Positions 1 to 12,200 of a stretch of DNA of 64,000 bases are shown piece after piece (the stretch's first letter is position 1; each line of letters opens with the position of its first letter). The notes beneath the pieces were generated by a model. It worked only from the letters and a program-made list of their open reading frames with translations, searched no databases and had not been told where the DNA came from. Location of the stretch: the NCBI RefSeq assembly GCF_048128805.1, contig NC_136003.1, forward strand, positions 24,564,340-24,628,339. Direction: 5' to 3'. Made by a program: the position numbers and the translations under genes. This DNA comes from Centroberyx gerrardi (lineage: Eukaryota > Chordata > Actinopteri > Beryciformes > Berycidae).

Positions 1-280
1 TGTTGGCCACTGAGGCTCTGCCACATGCATTTAACGCAGGTCAGCCCCTCCCAGCTCAACACACTGCCTGGACCTGAGAGGGGGAGGAATGAGAGTGAAT
101 TACAGGGTGCTCAAGTGAGAGATTTATAGATGCGAAAAAGGGAAAAAGTGACAGAAGTGCCAGATGCAGTAAAAGTAAGGGAGAAATGCTTGCTTAGGTG
201 TTTTCCAAGTGCCAACTAGGGCTGTGTACCAGACAGATGTGTGTTGCCGTTGACTGTGAGTGTTTTGTGTTCGCTGTTAG

Positions 281-430
281 GACGTGGTAAGTCCGGAAGA
301 ACCGGGCGCCGCTCAGTCAGAGCCTCCTGATGCCGAGTTCGAGGGTGTCGGAGACTACGAGGAGTCCTTCGTGGCCGACTGGTGGCAGGATCCCAAAACC
401 AAGTGGGACACCGGAGAGGTCGCCGACTGA
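281..430 (+). CDS. last coding exon of an unidentified protein
   Basis: A splice acceptor (TGTTAG) ends at 280 and is followed by 49 in-frame codons and a TGA at 428-430; the exon begins in phase 0. The peptide starts DVVSPEEPG and ends with [25 protein letters not shown]. It is acidic, has two adjacent tryptophans, and carries no domain I recognise, so I give no function. Codon use is GC-rich at third positions, unlike the AT-rich sequence just downstream, which supports real coding. The rest of the gene lies to the left of the window. It converges tail to tail with adam11. Confidence 0.7.
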   Translation, partial: DVVSPEEPGAAQSEPPDAEFEGVGDYEESFVADWWQDPKTKWDTGEVAD

Positions 431-930
431 CATCCCTCATCTTCCTGACCCCACTTCCTCATCCAGCGCTCTCATGAAAACATACCAAAGAACGTTGGAC
501 AGCCTACAGAGACAGACCCTATACAGTATTTGGCAGAAAAAAACACAACACACACACCATTATGCGCTGTGAAAAAAAAGGAGGAATTCATCACTTGATT
601 CATGTTGATCAAGCTCAGATCAACGTATTCTGTCTTGGCTGTCATCAGCCTTTTAAAAACGTTATTTTTATAATCAGTAGCTGGCTTGTATGCCTCTGTT
701 CCATCTTTGACAAAGGTATGTACTTGTTAATGAATTTGTTACAGGTTTTATTTAATGAAAGCAGAAATGCCTCTGTGCCTTGGTATCAGGAATGTGATAT
801 GTGCTTTTGTCTTGTACTGAATGACTTGTCAACCACCTATGGTGTTATTGAACTGGGTGGAGAAACATCCAGATCATTTGTCTGTCATCTGCAGATAATT
901 TGTTTATAATTAAAGTAACATATTCTTTTA
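431..930 (+). other. 3' UTR of the upstream gene
   Basis: AT-rich sequence directly after the TGA at 428-430, ending near an ATTAAA poly(A) signal at 909-914. An open frame at 562-909 lies inside it but has no recognisable protein features. Confidence 0.55.
909..914 (+). terminator. ATTAAA poly(A) signal
   Basis: ATTAAA, the common variant signal, about 480 bases after the stop codon, in an AT-rich context. It is the best candidate 3' end for the gene whose last exon is at 281-430. Confidence 0.5.
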
Positions 931-3645
931 ATATACATTTTTGCTTCCCTCCCTTTAAAATTTCAGGGTAGAAGTGCACAACCAACTTGATCTTAGTACC
1001 TCGGCTATACAAGCTATACAATTCAGCGAAACAAAAAGTAGATATTGATGTATGATTCTGTTCTGTCCTTAACTACCGTTTGTCCCATACCCGCTGCAAT
1101 TTCATGTCAAGACAAATACGATATTTAAAAACTTTGGTTTTCAGACGCAGGACATCTAGCCATCTATTAAAACAGTGAATCACCGATGCAGTAAGGCACT
1201 GAGACGTGAGAGTAGGAGGTGTGGTTTCATTTTTTGTATTTTATTTTCCCTTCATTTCAATTCATCTACAGGGCTTGGTTCATTTCTTTCTTTTTGTCTC
1301 AATTCAAAAAGATAGTGTCTAAAAATACGGGGGTAAGATGCATCTCTTTTTCTTTGCTTCCCTAAACGTCAAAATGACCATCAAACAGATTGTATTTGAT
1401 ACCAACTCTGTACATATTGTAACAACAATAGTGCATCTGCCATAGTGCAAAGCTCAACAGAATCAAACTGACCTCATACGCACATATCAGACAAGCTGCC
1501 TCCTCAACCCCAAACTAAATCTCTTTTAATCTCATTTACAGTGGGGAACCTGGGGATCGTTACAAAGTCTCTGGGCTGAGGTCAACCCAGGGCTCGAGGG
1601 CTATCAACAAATGTACAAAAAGTTCATGACATTTCCGTGATAGCTGGAATGATAGAGAAATGGCAGCCAGCTTAGCCATTATGCCACATTGATAGATGAA
1701 TGGATGGGACAGACTACAGGAGAGATCAAGTCATGTCAAGAGACGGATAGCTATATGTCTGCTGAAACGGATGAAACTCATTATTTAACATAGCTTTTAA
1801 ATTAATTTCCATACAGTGTATTTAACATTCAGTATATCTTGCACGTATTTACAAATAGGTGTGCATACAGTTGGCTAGTGCTCATTTTATGTAGGTACAT
1901 GACATTAAAAACCATTTAACTCTTTATTAATGTGCTGCCGTTATGGTGCCATGGCGGCCGAGCACAACAGGTCGTAGAAAGAGATGAAATTCTAGAGGTA
2001 AAAACCTGTCTATCTACCTGTGATAGCAGGAGTGTCGAGGTGTATACGGACACAACTGCCCCTAACACTAGTGTAAACATACATTCTCTCTTTTCTTTAA
2101 AAATCTCTCACACCCATACATTCACCCATGAACAAACACACATATTAAACCTCCCTAGCGTACAAACTTTGGGCCTCAAGAAGGTGGTGAGCACACATAC
2201 AGACAGATTTTTTGTTAACACTAGAGGTGGAATGTATGTCGGTAGGTCTGTGGTTGAAAACACTAAGTTACGGTCTCTGCTGCTTCAAAGTTTCAGTGTT
2301 TTAAAATGATCCCAAAACCATAACACCTAGCTTCCCTTTTGTACCTGAAAACTTGTGGGGTGGGCAGATAGGATCCCTCAAGTTAAAATAACAATTAACA
2401 CAAAACATAAACTCAGTTGTCAGTCTGGGCTCTGGCTAACGGTTTACTGGTTCTCGAGTCATATTCTTGTACGATCGTTGGTCCTTCCTCAATCTCTCTT
2501 TGGAAAACTTGCCACCAACAGTCCAATGCAGGAATTCTCTTCAACTGTACCCATGTTTCCATAACTTTGTAGATTAAAAATTTACGGGCAGATCATTGTC
2601 CATTTTGAGCTGCACCTAGACAAGGCCTGGCCTTGGAGGGCTGAGCCTCAGGTCCTTAAGACAAAAAGAACCTATTCAGTTCCTATTACATTATTTCAGT
2701 ATTTCAATAGTCTGTTAGATGGCCAGTCTGTGCTTGTCCAGCAGGTAACTGTGGACTCAATCAGTGGCCAGATAGTTTGTGTACAGGCAGGCAGGCAGGC
2801 ATTGGAAAGACATGTCTCATATTGAATTGGTCCACCGTTGATATGTTCTTCATCAGACTGTCCGAGACGCGAGGAGAGGAGGTACACAGACACCAAAGCA
2901 CATTCTTAGAGCCGCCGGACTGGAGGAAGACCCTGGTGTCTCCCACAGGGAGAGCCACCTGCTCACTCTAGGCGTGGCCCGGACACAATCCTCAGTGGCC
3001 TGCTGGCAGCAACCACAGGAATATGATTTGGCTGGTATGGTGAGAGGAGCTCCACGGGCCCAGAGGAGGGCGGAGCCAGGCAGGGGGACAGACGAGGAGC
3101 GGACAGGAGAGTGGAGGAGACGATATCGGAAGAGGTTTGGAGAGATCTAGGACAGGAGTGGAAGACTTTTTTCTTTTTTTTTCCCTCTTCTCCGATGTGG
3201 AAACGACACAGTGCGAGGAGGAAGACAGGAGTAGACAAGACACGAAGACAGAAAGACAGACAGGCATCTTATCCTCCACCAGATCTGGAAGGGAAGTATA
3301 AGACAGCGCAGGAGAGATCGTTAGAGGCAGAAACGCAGTTGTAGAAATATGCTATGAAAATATAGATGGGAGCATGGGGGAGAGGGGATGAAGATGCCTG
3401 AGAAATGGAAGCGAAACCACACTGCATTACAGGTGTGAAAGACCATTAGATGGGATTGGGGTTGAAGTGCGTTCTGGGTAATTTGCTAGGATTTTAGTAG
3501 CATGCAGCAGGGCAAGAGGAGCGGTGAGATGGAACTAATGCTATGGTAGTAAGACGGCTGATGGTCTGTGGAGATGAGCCATGGGATGAGCTCCAGATGG
3601 TGGATGATGGAGTTAGTAGCCATGCTGAGAGAAGCTGGCATAAGA

Positions 3646-3675
3646 TGGGATGGGATGGGATGGGATGGGATGGGA
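3646..3675. repeat. TGGGA pentanucleotide repeat
   Basis: Five to six tandem copies of GGGAT on the plus strand, ending at GGGAGG. Short satellite in non-coding sequence. Confidence 0.8.
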
Positions 3676-5159
3676 GGTGTTGGGATGCCACTCCAACATC
3701 ACAGGGTTCATGGTACTGCGAGGTTATACCTTCCTCTTCGGATGTTCCTGCATCCAGGGAGAACACGTTGAGAGAAAAGACACAAGATCAGGAGACATCA
3801 GTAACAACAGGAACAAAGACATGTTGACCACCAACAAAGTAACTGACTTAGAAGCATGTTATAAAGCCCATCAGCAGTCAACTTGCATTAGAATTGACAT
3901 GAAATTTCAAGATCTAATGAAGAAGCAGTGACAATAGAATCGTGCACAAAAAAGATCACCTAATTCTGCACAAAATAGCACAAAACGATGGGCTTTACAC
4001 ACTAATATGAAATGTAATCATATTAAAGCTCAAATAACATTTGAATCATTTTCTTTTATTGTTGACTCATACTCAGCTGAGATTTAACCACGGCAGTGTC
4101 AGATTTAAGAGCAAAAATATGTATCAAGCAATGAGTCAGTCGGTCCATCATTCATCTACCAGTCCTATCCAACATCCTTCTTGCCAGGTTATAGTGATGA
4201 CAACACATGCAGCAGGTCTATAGTAGTCGTGGCACCAACCCTCTCAGTCCCATAAGGTTTGAATCTGACAGAGTCTGGCACCCTGCAGGACTATAACACC
4301 CATCTTCCAAGCCAAGGGTCGGACTACCAAGAGATGACTACCTGCTCACAGCTCATGCACACATGCACAGACACTTACCTCTGGCCCTAAAAGGATTGTT
4401 GACTACTGGTTGCTTTTCAAGTAACCAGACTTTCCGTAACCAGAACCAGTTCACGAATATGAACGTGGAAGGGGAAGTGGTCGCAGTCCTTTTAGGTCAG
4501 AGCATAAGGAGTGAACAGAAGCGAGCATGCACAGGTGGAGCAGCGCAGAAGAAGCATTTCAGCGAGGGCATCTGGGTTAGGGTGCTGCCTATCGGACAAA
4601 AACAGGCTAATGCAGGCTAAGAGAGCACTACAGGTGAAGCATGTCAAGAAAGGGTGCTTAAGATAATCCACTGCAACCATTACAATAGTTCACTGCTACA
4701 TGGGGACTAAAGGGATTGGAGATGCGTTAGGGGGAAAACTGCAAATAGGGGAACTTCCAGATGTGGCGCCAGTGGACTAGGTCGAGTTAGTTGCATGTGA
4801 AGCAGCCAGGGCGGATAAATCTAGTGGACTCCGTATCGGTCGCTGACGAGATTGCTGTAGTCGAGTGTTTCCTGTCAGAATAGCATCTCGGTCCTGCCCT
4901 ATCAGTATTGGGAAAAAAGGCTAGGCTAATGCGGGGCAGGGGAGGGAGGGGAAGGAGAGGTGCAGGATGGAATTTAGGGTTGATCTTGCCATGTCAGATT
5001 GTATCAAAAGAAAACAAAACAACCAGTGTGATGTTTTGTACGGAGTAATGCCACAGCAGTCCAAGCATTAGCACGTCTCAGACTCGACTCCCCACTTCCC
5101 CTGCCCGGTTTGGGCGATGAGTTGCAAACGGGCATTTGTTTCAGAGGGGTGTGAGTGAA

Positions 5160-5181
5160 GGGGGGGGGGGGGGGGGGGGGG
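5160..5181. repeat. poly-G tract (22 bases)
   Basis: Uninterrupted run of 22 G on the plus strand, about 50 bases 3' of the adam11 transmembrane exon on the gene strand. The length may be an assembly estimate, since such runs are hard to sequence. Confidence 0.9.
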
Positions 5182-5230
5182 CCTTTAGGTAGAAGCAGAC
5201 AGGTACACAAAGGCATGCCAGAACTCTTAC

Positions 5231-6266
5231 TTAAATCCCCATCCTGTTCCCCCTAGGACTATAGCTGCCAGGAGAATAGCACCTGCGATGGACCCTATTA
5301 TGATATTGGTGCCACTGGGACCTGCGCAGAGGAAGGAGGGGGGGGAGGAGGGGTGCGGAGGAGGAGGAGGAGGAGGAGGAGGAGGAGGGGCAGAAACAAA
5401 ACAACACCACTAAAAACACACATCAGAGGACAGCATCAACACCGTACATCAACAACATCAACTAGAGAGATAGAGAGAGAGATAGAAAGAGAGAGATCAT
5501 AAGATACCTGCAGACAGAGAGAGAGAGAGAGAGAGAGATGAAGGGAAAGAGAGGAAAGAGGGTCCAGCACGTGGGGTGGAGGTGGGAGAACGGGCGGGTG
5601 AGCGAGGGAGGTCAGGGAGACAACAGTTAAAAAAAGGAGAGCGTGTTTTATTACTTTGTTCTCATTCCCCCTCTCCTGCTCTTTCAGCTGGACACCCTCT
5701 TGCTCAGGGTGGTTTTTTGCCCTATGAGAGCAGCTGCTCAATTGCTCTGTGTCATTGGCAGACTGCAAGAAAGTAAGGAAGACACTTGAAGATGGCAGTG
5801 CCTGCAAGACATACCGCCGCACGCATACACACAGGCACTCACGCTAACGTACATGCACATATGCTCTAACCAGTAAATGTGTGTCAACACACACCCACGC
5901 ACTCCCACATAAAAACAAAGACTCAGCAGGAAGGAAAACACTGTGTGGTCCAAACATCGATGTTAACTTTCTCACAACTGATTCATACATTAGGTGGTAC
6001 ATTAAGTGAACTATTCTTTCTGCTAGAGCAGGACAAGATATTACACTCCACTTCAGTACACAGAGAAGCTACAGTGATGATGGGTAGAGACTATGAGGGG
6101 GGTATGAGACAGACGGACAGACAGACAGCTAGGCAGAGTGAGAGTGCTATGGACCTTTCTTCTCTGGGCCCGTTGGGACCGTAGGCTCGGGGATCGGGTC
6201 AAAGACGCTGCAGTCCTTCCCTGTGTAGTCCCTGTCACAGATACACTTCACCTCATTACTGCAAGT
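5231..6266 (-). other. adam11: adam11 exons 23-24: EGF-like module and transmembrane segment
   Basis: Exon 23 (6155-6266) gives [19 protein letters not shown], an EGF-like module, then a short Pro/Thr linker. Exon 24 (5231-5321) gives [14 protein letters not shown] and the hydrophobic run [10 protein letters not shown]. The donor of exon 23 reads G/GTCCAT, a weak site, but the phase and the protein match across it. Exon 24 ends TTTAA/GTAAG; read through, the next codons are AAG TAA. Confidence 0.88.
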
Positions 6267-9200
6267 CTGAAAGAGAGAGAGAGATGAAAATCAACTCAGA
6301 CAGAAGCAAAGAGAAAGAGACAAGCACACTCAGAGAGAGAGAGAGACATTAGTTAGTATGAGAATCACCATGCAGATGCTCTCAGGAGTAACGGAAACAA
6401 TTCAGTGAAAAGCAGTGTCCATGTTTAGGACTTTTACCCCGTGGTCGGAGCAGGTGCGTCCGAAGTTGGATCCGGAGCAGGTGCTGAGGTTGAAGGCTGC
6501 CACTGGGAGGCAGCGTCGCTCCAGACACATCATGTTGGGACCACAAGGAGTGCCGTCCTCCACATAGCCCAGGTCTGAGCCGTCCTCCAGCAGAGCGTGG
6601 CCGCCTCTGAGCCAAGCATGAACACAGACACACACACATCAGAGAGGTGGAGGAGGAGGAGGGATAAACATAGTGACTGAGGGAACTGTAGAAGATGAGA
6701 TGGATGTGCTGGCTTGTCCCGCTCACCGGCAGTCCAGGTACTTGTTCTGGTGGTAAATGGTCAGGCTGGTCACCTCGCCCTGCAGGTCTCCAAACTTTGG
6801 CTTCACCGTCATATTGGCACAGAACAGGAAGCCACATAACACATCCCTGAAATAAGGGATAAAGCAATGGCAGAGAATTTATGGTGTGTTCACACTACTT
6901 CACTTTTTTCAAACTGCCAGCACCTTTTTAACATTAAAGGGAAAGGGGAGCGGCGGCAAGGGGGATGGAAAGTGGCTGCTTTGGAAACGAAAAAGTGCTG
7001 TGTTGGTGAGTGTAGCACTCTAACGATCAGAAAAGTTCAGCTTTATAGTGGAGCACACATGATCTGGACCATTTTTTCGTAATCTGACCACTCCCAATGA
7101 AGAAGAGGCTAGTTTTCACACTACAAAGTCAGCTGACTGTTCACAACACCAACCAGAATGAAAATAGATAAAGTACTGGTATAAAAGTTGATTGTAGTTG
7201 TGAGCAAATTCCCAGAAACTATGCTCATACAGAGTGAGTACGGAGCACACTGACTGTGCCGTGGGAGTTTCTGGTAAATGTTTTGAGAGTTGGATGTAAG
7301 CACCCTCTGCTGACAGTGGCAGCTACCTGACCCAGTTTTAATTATCAGCACAAAATGTGGTTGAGGCACTGCTTTTTTGTAAAAAAAAAAAAAAAAAAAA
7401 AAAAAGAAGCTGAATAGTGTGTACACGCCCATATTCTTGTGTGCATTTAGGGTCTAAGGCTGGGGTGCCGGGTAGGTTAGGCTGTAGAATAGGTAGATTG
7501 TTTGTCTTGCTAAATCTGCTCTTGCCTACCTTGTGTTTTTCGCTATGTTTGTCCTACATCATTTTGTTCACCACTGATTGTGTTTAGCTAGACCTAGCTA
7601 GACACACTCTCTGTAAAGTCCTCTGAGACATGCTTGTGATAAAGGGCTATATAAATAAACTTGACTTGACTTGACCTGACTACAAGAGCCTCAGTAAGGG
7701 GAATAGGAATAACGTGACTCACGGCTTGTTGCACTGCAGCCAGCCTTGGCCTTCGGGACCCGGTCCACAGTTTCCTTTCTCCGTTCCCTCAGCGTTTAGC
7801 TTCTCGTAACAGAACCGATCTGCTGAATCTGGGAGACCAAACAAACAAATCCTCACAAATCAGACTAACACCCACACGGTGGCAGGGGGCATGAGACTAC
7901 AAAGCCAGAAAGGACTATATAATATGTAGATTATATAACACACCCTGTGCAGGTACAAGGTGGTGTTGTAGATGAACACTATACTTACTGTAACCCCAGA
8001 GTCCCCTGCACTGTCCGTCACGAGTCCTGCATCGGCCTCCATAACAGCGACCCTGGGAACGAGAGGCAACAAGAGTATAATCCAGGATAGAGCCAAGTGT
8101 GTCGCCTGATTAGAAAACTAGAAAACAAACCAGCACTTACCTGAACACTATCACACATGTATCCATCCAGCTTGTGGACGTTATGCGGGCACTACAAAAG
8201 GAGAAAAGACATGATTTAGTGGAGACTGGAGGTTAAAGTGGTCTCACAGTGCTTTCCCTATGCTGCAGTCCATGCTACCTGGCTGGAGTCTCCAGTGCAG
8301 GTCTCTGGGATGTCACAGTCGTTCACCGCCTCACGACACACCACTCCCCTCCGCTCATACTGAAACACAGCATCAGAAGGCATGCGATAACAACATAACA
8401 ACATAACATGTCTGGTTATACAGTTGATTTTCCAATGCATGAAAATGCACCAACAGGTTGTCTGAAAAGCCTGAAATTGTAGGAGTTGCACACCAGTTGT
8501 CATGATGGCCAAGTGGTTTAAGGCGCCAGAGTTTCTGGTCTCCAAATGGAGGCGTGAGTTTGAATCCAACTTCTGACAAGCAGTTTTGATGACTGGATAC
8601 AATACTCACATTTCACTCATTTAATGGGGCACACACCACAAAACATTTGAAACGTTAAATTCTCTGATGAAGGTGAACTTTTTCTTGCTGAAATGTGTTT
8701 TGTGGTGTGTGCCACAACAAATAAGTGAAATGTCAGTATTGTTTTCAGTCATTTTTTCCCCTAATTTTGGATGTGCTACTTCACTCTTTTTTGAGTAGTC
8801 AAAGTGGATTAGATTGTTTTGGCTCAGCACTCAAACAAACAAGAATCTAATTGTTGAAGCGCACTTCTCTGCCTCACACAAATCAGTTTTGATACTCATT
8901 TAGTTCACACCTATGATTTCTGGACACTCTGTAAGAACAATGATATAAAATGACTCACCTTGCAGCCACTGCAGCAGAGTCCGTTACTGCACATGGCATC
9001 ATGGGTAAGTGTGCACTTTTTACAGCAGGTTCCTCCACTGCGGGCGCACTCCTACAACCACACACAGCAAAACAAGCTGTCAGTTCTGTTCCACCGCACC
9101 CTCCGGTGCCAACACCGAGAGAGAGCATGGACACACTACCCATCTGCGGCAGGTTAAAGGACTCACATTCACCCAGAGAGATGTAAACACACATCGTGTC

Positions 9201-12200
9201 CAATCGGTAACTCACCACTTGTGATCCACAATCACACTCCTCTCCTGGCTCCACAAAGCCATTCCCACACTCTGGAGGGTCCAACAGCTGAGGGAGAACG
9301 AGAGGGAAAGATATATATACACATATAAGTGAGGGACAGATGGAGGAGAGGTAAAATGTGAATATAGGAGATTGTTGGCAGGAGGTAAAGGGACATGAGA
9401 AGAGAGAAAACAGCCAAGTATGTGATGTGAAGTCAGTGGCTACTGTACTGCAAGTAAATATGTGTTCTGAGGGAAATTAGGCCATAGGGACAATTAATTA
9501 GTCTATAAATAATAGTGCTCAGAGGCAATCAGCTCCACTCCTCTCCACACTAGACCGGGCCAAGCCTCACTGCATCCTACATCCCCACATGGCCCTCACC
9601 TTGTTGGGCTTGTTGAAGAGGCAGCTACCGCCCCCCTGGAGTAGGAACTGGATGTACTCATCAACACTGCAGCGAGAAAACTTTCTGGGCAGATAGTATC
9701 TACATTCATGAACACACACACAGAGAGACACACAAAGAACCAGAGCAAAAGGAGAGAGGGAAAGAAAAAAAAAATCAGAACTATGTTTTTCTTGCCAGTA
9801 AGGAATGCCAGATCCAGTGTGGGAGTCTGTGCCATCACTTTGCAATCTGACAGAAATGTTACCATCTGTAGTAAGATATTACTCAAATGATAATTCAAAT
9901 CTGTATTGTTCCATCTGGTATGGAGAGCCAAATCAATATTACTCATATAGTAAATGCTTTTAATTCACCAATCGTAATTCTTTCATGGTGGCCAGCCGCT
10001 ACCGTTTGATGTTTCAACAAATTTGCTTAATGCATCAAATAGGAGCTGCGATTATCGTTGGCTTGGCTCATCGAGATCTGAGTAAAAGTCAAAGCAACTC
10101 TCTGTTACAGGTGTTCAAGTGTCTAATTGAGTGAAATGAATGGAACAAATTACAGCTTAGAGAGAGACAGACAAGAAACAGTCCTGCTGTCTGCTGTTAA
10201 TGTTAATGGTTCAGTCTCTACAAATACGGAATGGCGAGAGAGCTCTTTCATGGTTGTGTTATGTTTTTTTTGCTCTTCACTCCAATGCGCAGTGACATGG
10301 ATCATTACCCAGTGTCTTCCATGATGCAGCCCAACCAGGCATCTGGACACCTGCAGTCTCCTGGGAGAGAGGGATGAAAGAAGATGAGAAGAAAGGAGGA
10401 GAGGCAGGAATGAGGAGGGTAAAAGTGATATAAAGAAATCGCTGGATAAAACAGCTGGTGATAACCATTTACGACTCAAGCTGTAACACTTAACTAGCTG
10501 CAGTGAGTTCTGAGAAATAGATTTTGGATGGACAAGGAAGAAAGTAAGGATACACAAAATGCATTGTACTATGAAGCCTTTCCGAGATACTGAGACCTTT
10601 CCTGAGATATGTAAAGGGCCCATAGCGTGTGCACTGCGCTCTCCTCCTGGCATTGAATGATGGAGCTAATGGCTCTTCAACATTAATCACCCAGCCCATT
10701 GTTCAGTGGCAGCGATGCTCTAACCATCCACCCCCCACCCCCCACCCTCGGACTCAGGTGACTAATCACCTAATGGAGAACTCTAATTACAGATGGACCC
10801 ATAGTGCAGCACTGCCAGATTGAGATACCAGCACCCAACTCTCTCCCTATCCAACCCCCCCCTAAACCTGACCATCTATCCCTCCCCTCACTAACCTTCC
10901 TGTGTCTTACCCTCACCTATGTTTCTCTCCGTGCTTTGCCCTGGCTTTATAGATCCTTTTTGTCTCCCTATCCCTCCCCTCCGCTGCATTATCAGTCATT
11001 CCCTCTCTCTCTCTCTATCGCACGCTAAATCAGACACCTCTTTGTCTGTTGTCCCTTCCATCCACTGCTTTTCCATCGTGTTTCTCACCTGCGGAGTTGC
11101 GTGCGTTGTTCCACCTCATCCCAATGTTCTGGCCGAGGCTCTGGCACAGAGTGATGGCCATCGGACCGACGTTCCCGTACTGGAACAGACACGCACAGAG
11201 GACAAACACATAAGCGTTATAGTAATATAAAATCCTACAGTTGCTGCAGTACATTGAACCAATGAAGATCTTCCTCACCTCGTTGATGCCCCCTCCCCTG
11301 GTTAGAGAGCACACCCCTCCTGTGTAGGCCGTCCCGCTGCGGCTGCTCTGAAACGTACGCCCTCTGGGGAACACAGGAAAGATAGGGAACAAATCAACCA
11401 GATACTGTAATTCAAAATAAAACCTGCAGTAGCATCCAGAAGTCAGACAAGCCTTGGTTTTGTGGTTGCGGGCCTCTTACGAGAACAGGTGGACGACATC
11501 GCTCTGCTCCTTGATGCTGTCCTTCCTGTACTTCATGAAGTTCTGCAGCGTTGTCAAGGGGTCCGCCACCACTGGCATCATATTTTCAGAGGACCAGGTC
11601 TCCATGGCGACCAGCACGATCCTCGTGTTCAGCTGTTCCTTGTAGATCTGGGTACCAAAAATACCCATCAGTCTACCGGTTTGTTGGCGTGACAGCTGCG
11701 CTACGAACACCTCGCTGAGATCAGTGTTATTTCTAATGTTCATAACGCATGGAGCGTTGGGCGCTGTGTGGAATAATTCATTTCCAAATGCGGACTTCTC
11801 AACATGTGGTGTGTATGCAGAGTTTAGGAGGAGAGGAATTATAATCCTATAAACAAAGCTCTTACCGCATCCGCCATGTTGACCACCGCTTTGGCAAAGT
11901 TCTTGGTCTGGCTGCTAGAGCGACGCAGCTGTACAAACTGTGGACAGACGAAGACACACAGATGGTATAAGAGATGGATCACACTCACTCACACACACTT
12001 ACACATACACACACAGGTTTAACTCACCATTTCATAGTCATTGACCACCATCAGCTCAATGTATTTGGTCTCGGTCTGGACAGAGGGCCTGCGGACGAGT
12101 CTCTTCGATCGCCTCAGCCCCCCGGACGGCTGCTGCTCCCTCATTTGGTCCGGTCTGTCGTCGTCACCATCACCTCCTCTGTAACTGTCCCACTCACTAT

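Larger units (their letters stand above)
931..5230. other. non-coding stretch, probable adam11 3' end region
   Basis: No convincing internal coding exon. On the minus strand this must hold the adam11 3' UTR and perhaps its last, tail-coding exon; a minus-strand AATAAA occurs near 1929. The stretch also has a TGGGA tandem repeat (about 3646-3675) and a 22-base G run (5160-5181). A candidate terminal exon at 4787-4898 is discussed in the findings. Confidence 0.4.
6438..8191 (-). other. adam11: adam11 exons 18-22: cysteine-rich domain
   Basis: Encodes [61 protein letters not shown] and [20 protein letters not shown] in order. Exon phases are 0, 0, 1, 2, 2, all consistent across junctions. Confidence 0.92.
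8279..9287 (-). other. adam11: adam11 exons 15-17: disintegrin domain
   Basis: Three phase-0 exons (72, 93 and 81 nt) encode [36 protein letters not shown] and the loop [14 protein letters not shown]. The integrin-loop position reads VND before CD instead of RGD. The cysteine pattern is complete. Confidence 0.92.

Noticed and set aside
562..909. 115-codon plus-strand open frame
   Set aside because: It lies in the 3' UTR of the first gene and has no domain, no repeat of family motifs, and no splice logic.
1932..2309. 125-codon plus-strand open frame
   Set aside because: Composition resembles AT-rich non-coding sequence with a CACACA stretch; antisense to the likely adam11 3' UTR.
5231..5419. 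Minus-strand open frame with a serine run across the transmembrane exon
   Set aside because: It is in the wrong frame; the ADAM11 membrane segment is read in another frame bounded by matching splice phases, and the serine run is the GGA repeat.
11089..11179. Loss of the ADAM zinc-binding motif as evidence of a pseudogene
   Set aside because: ADAM11 orthologues are known to lack the motif; all splice sites and frames here are intact.
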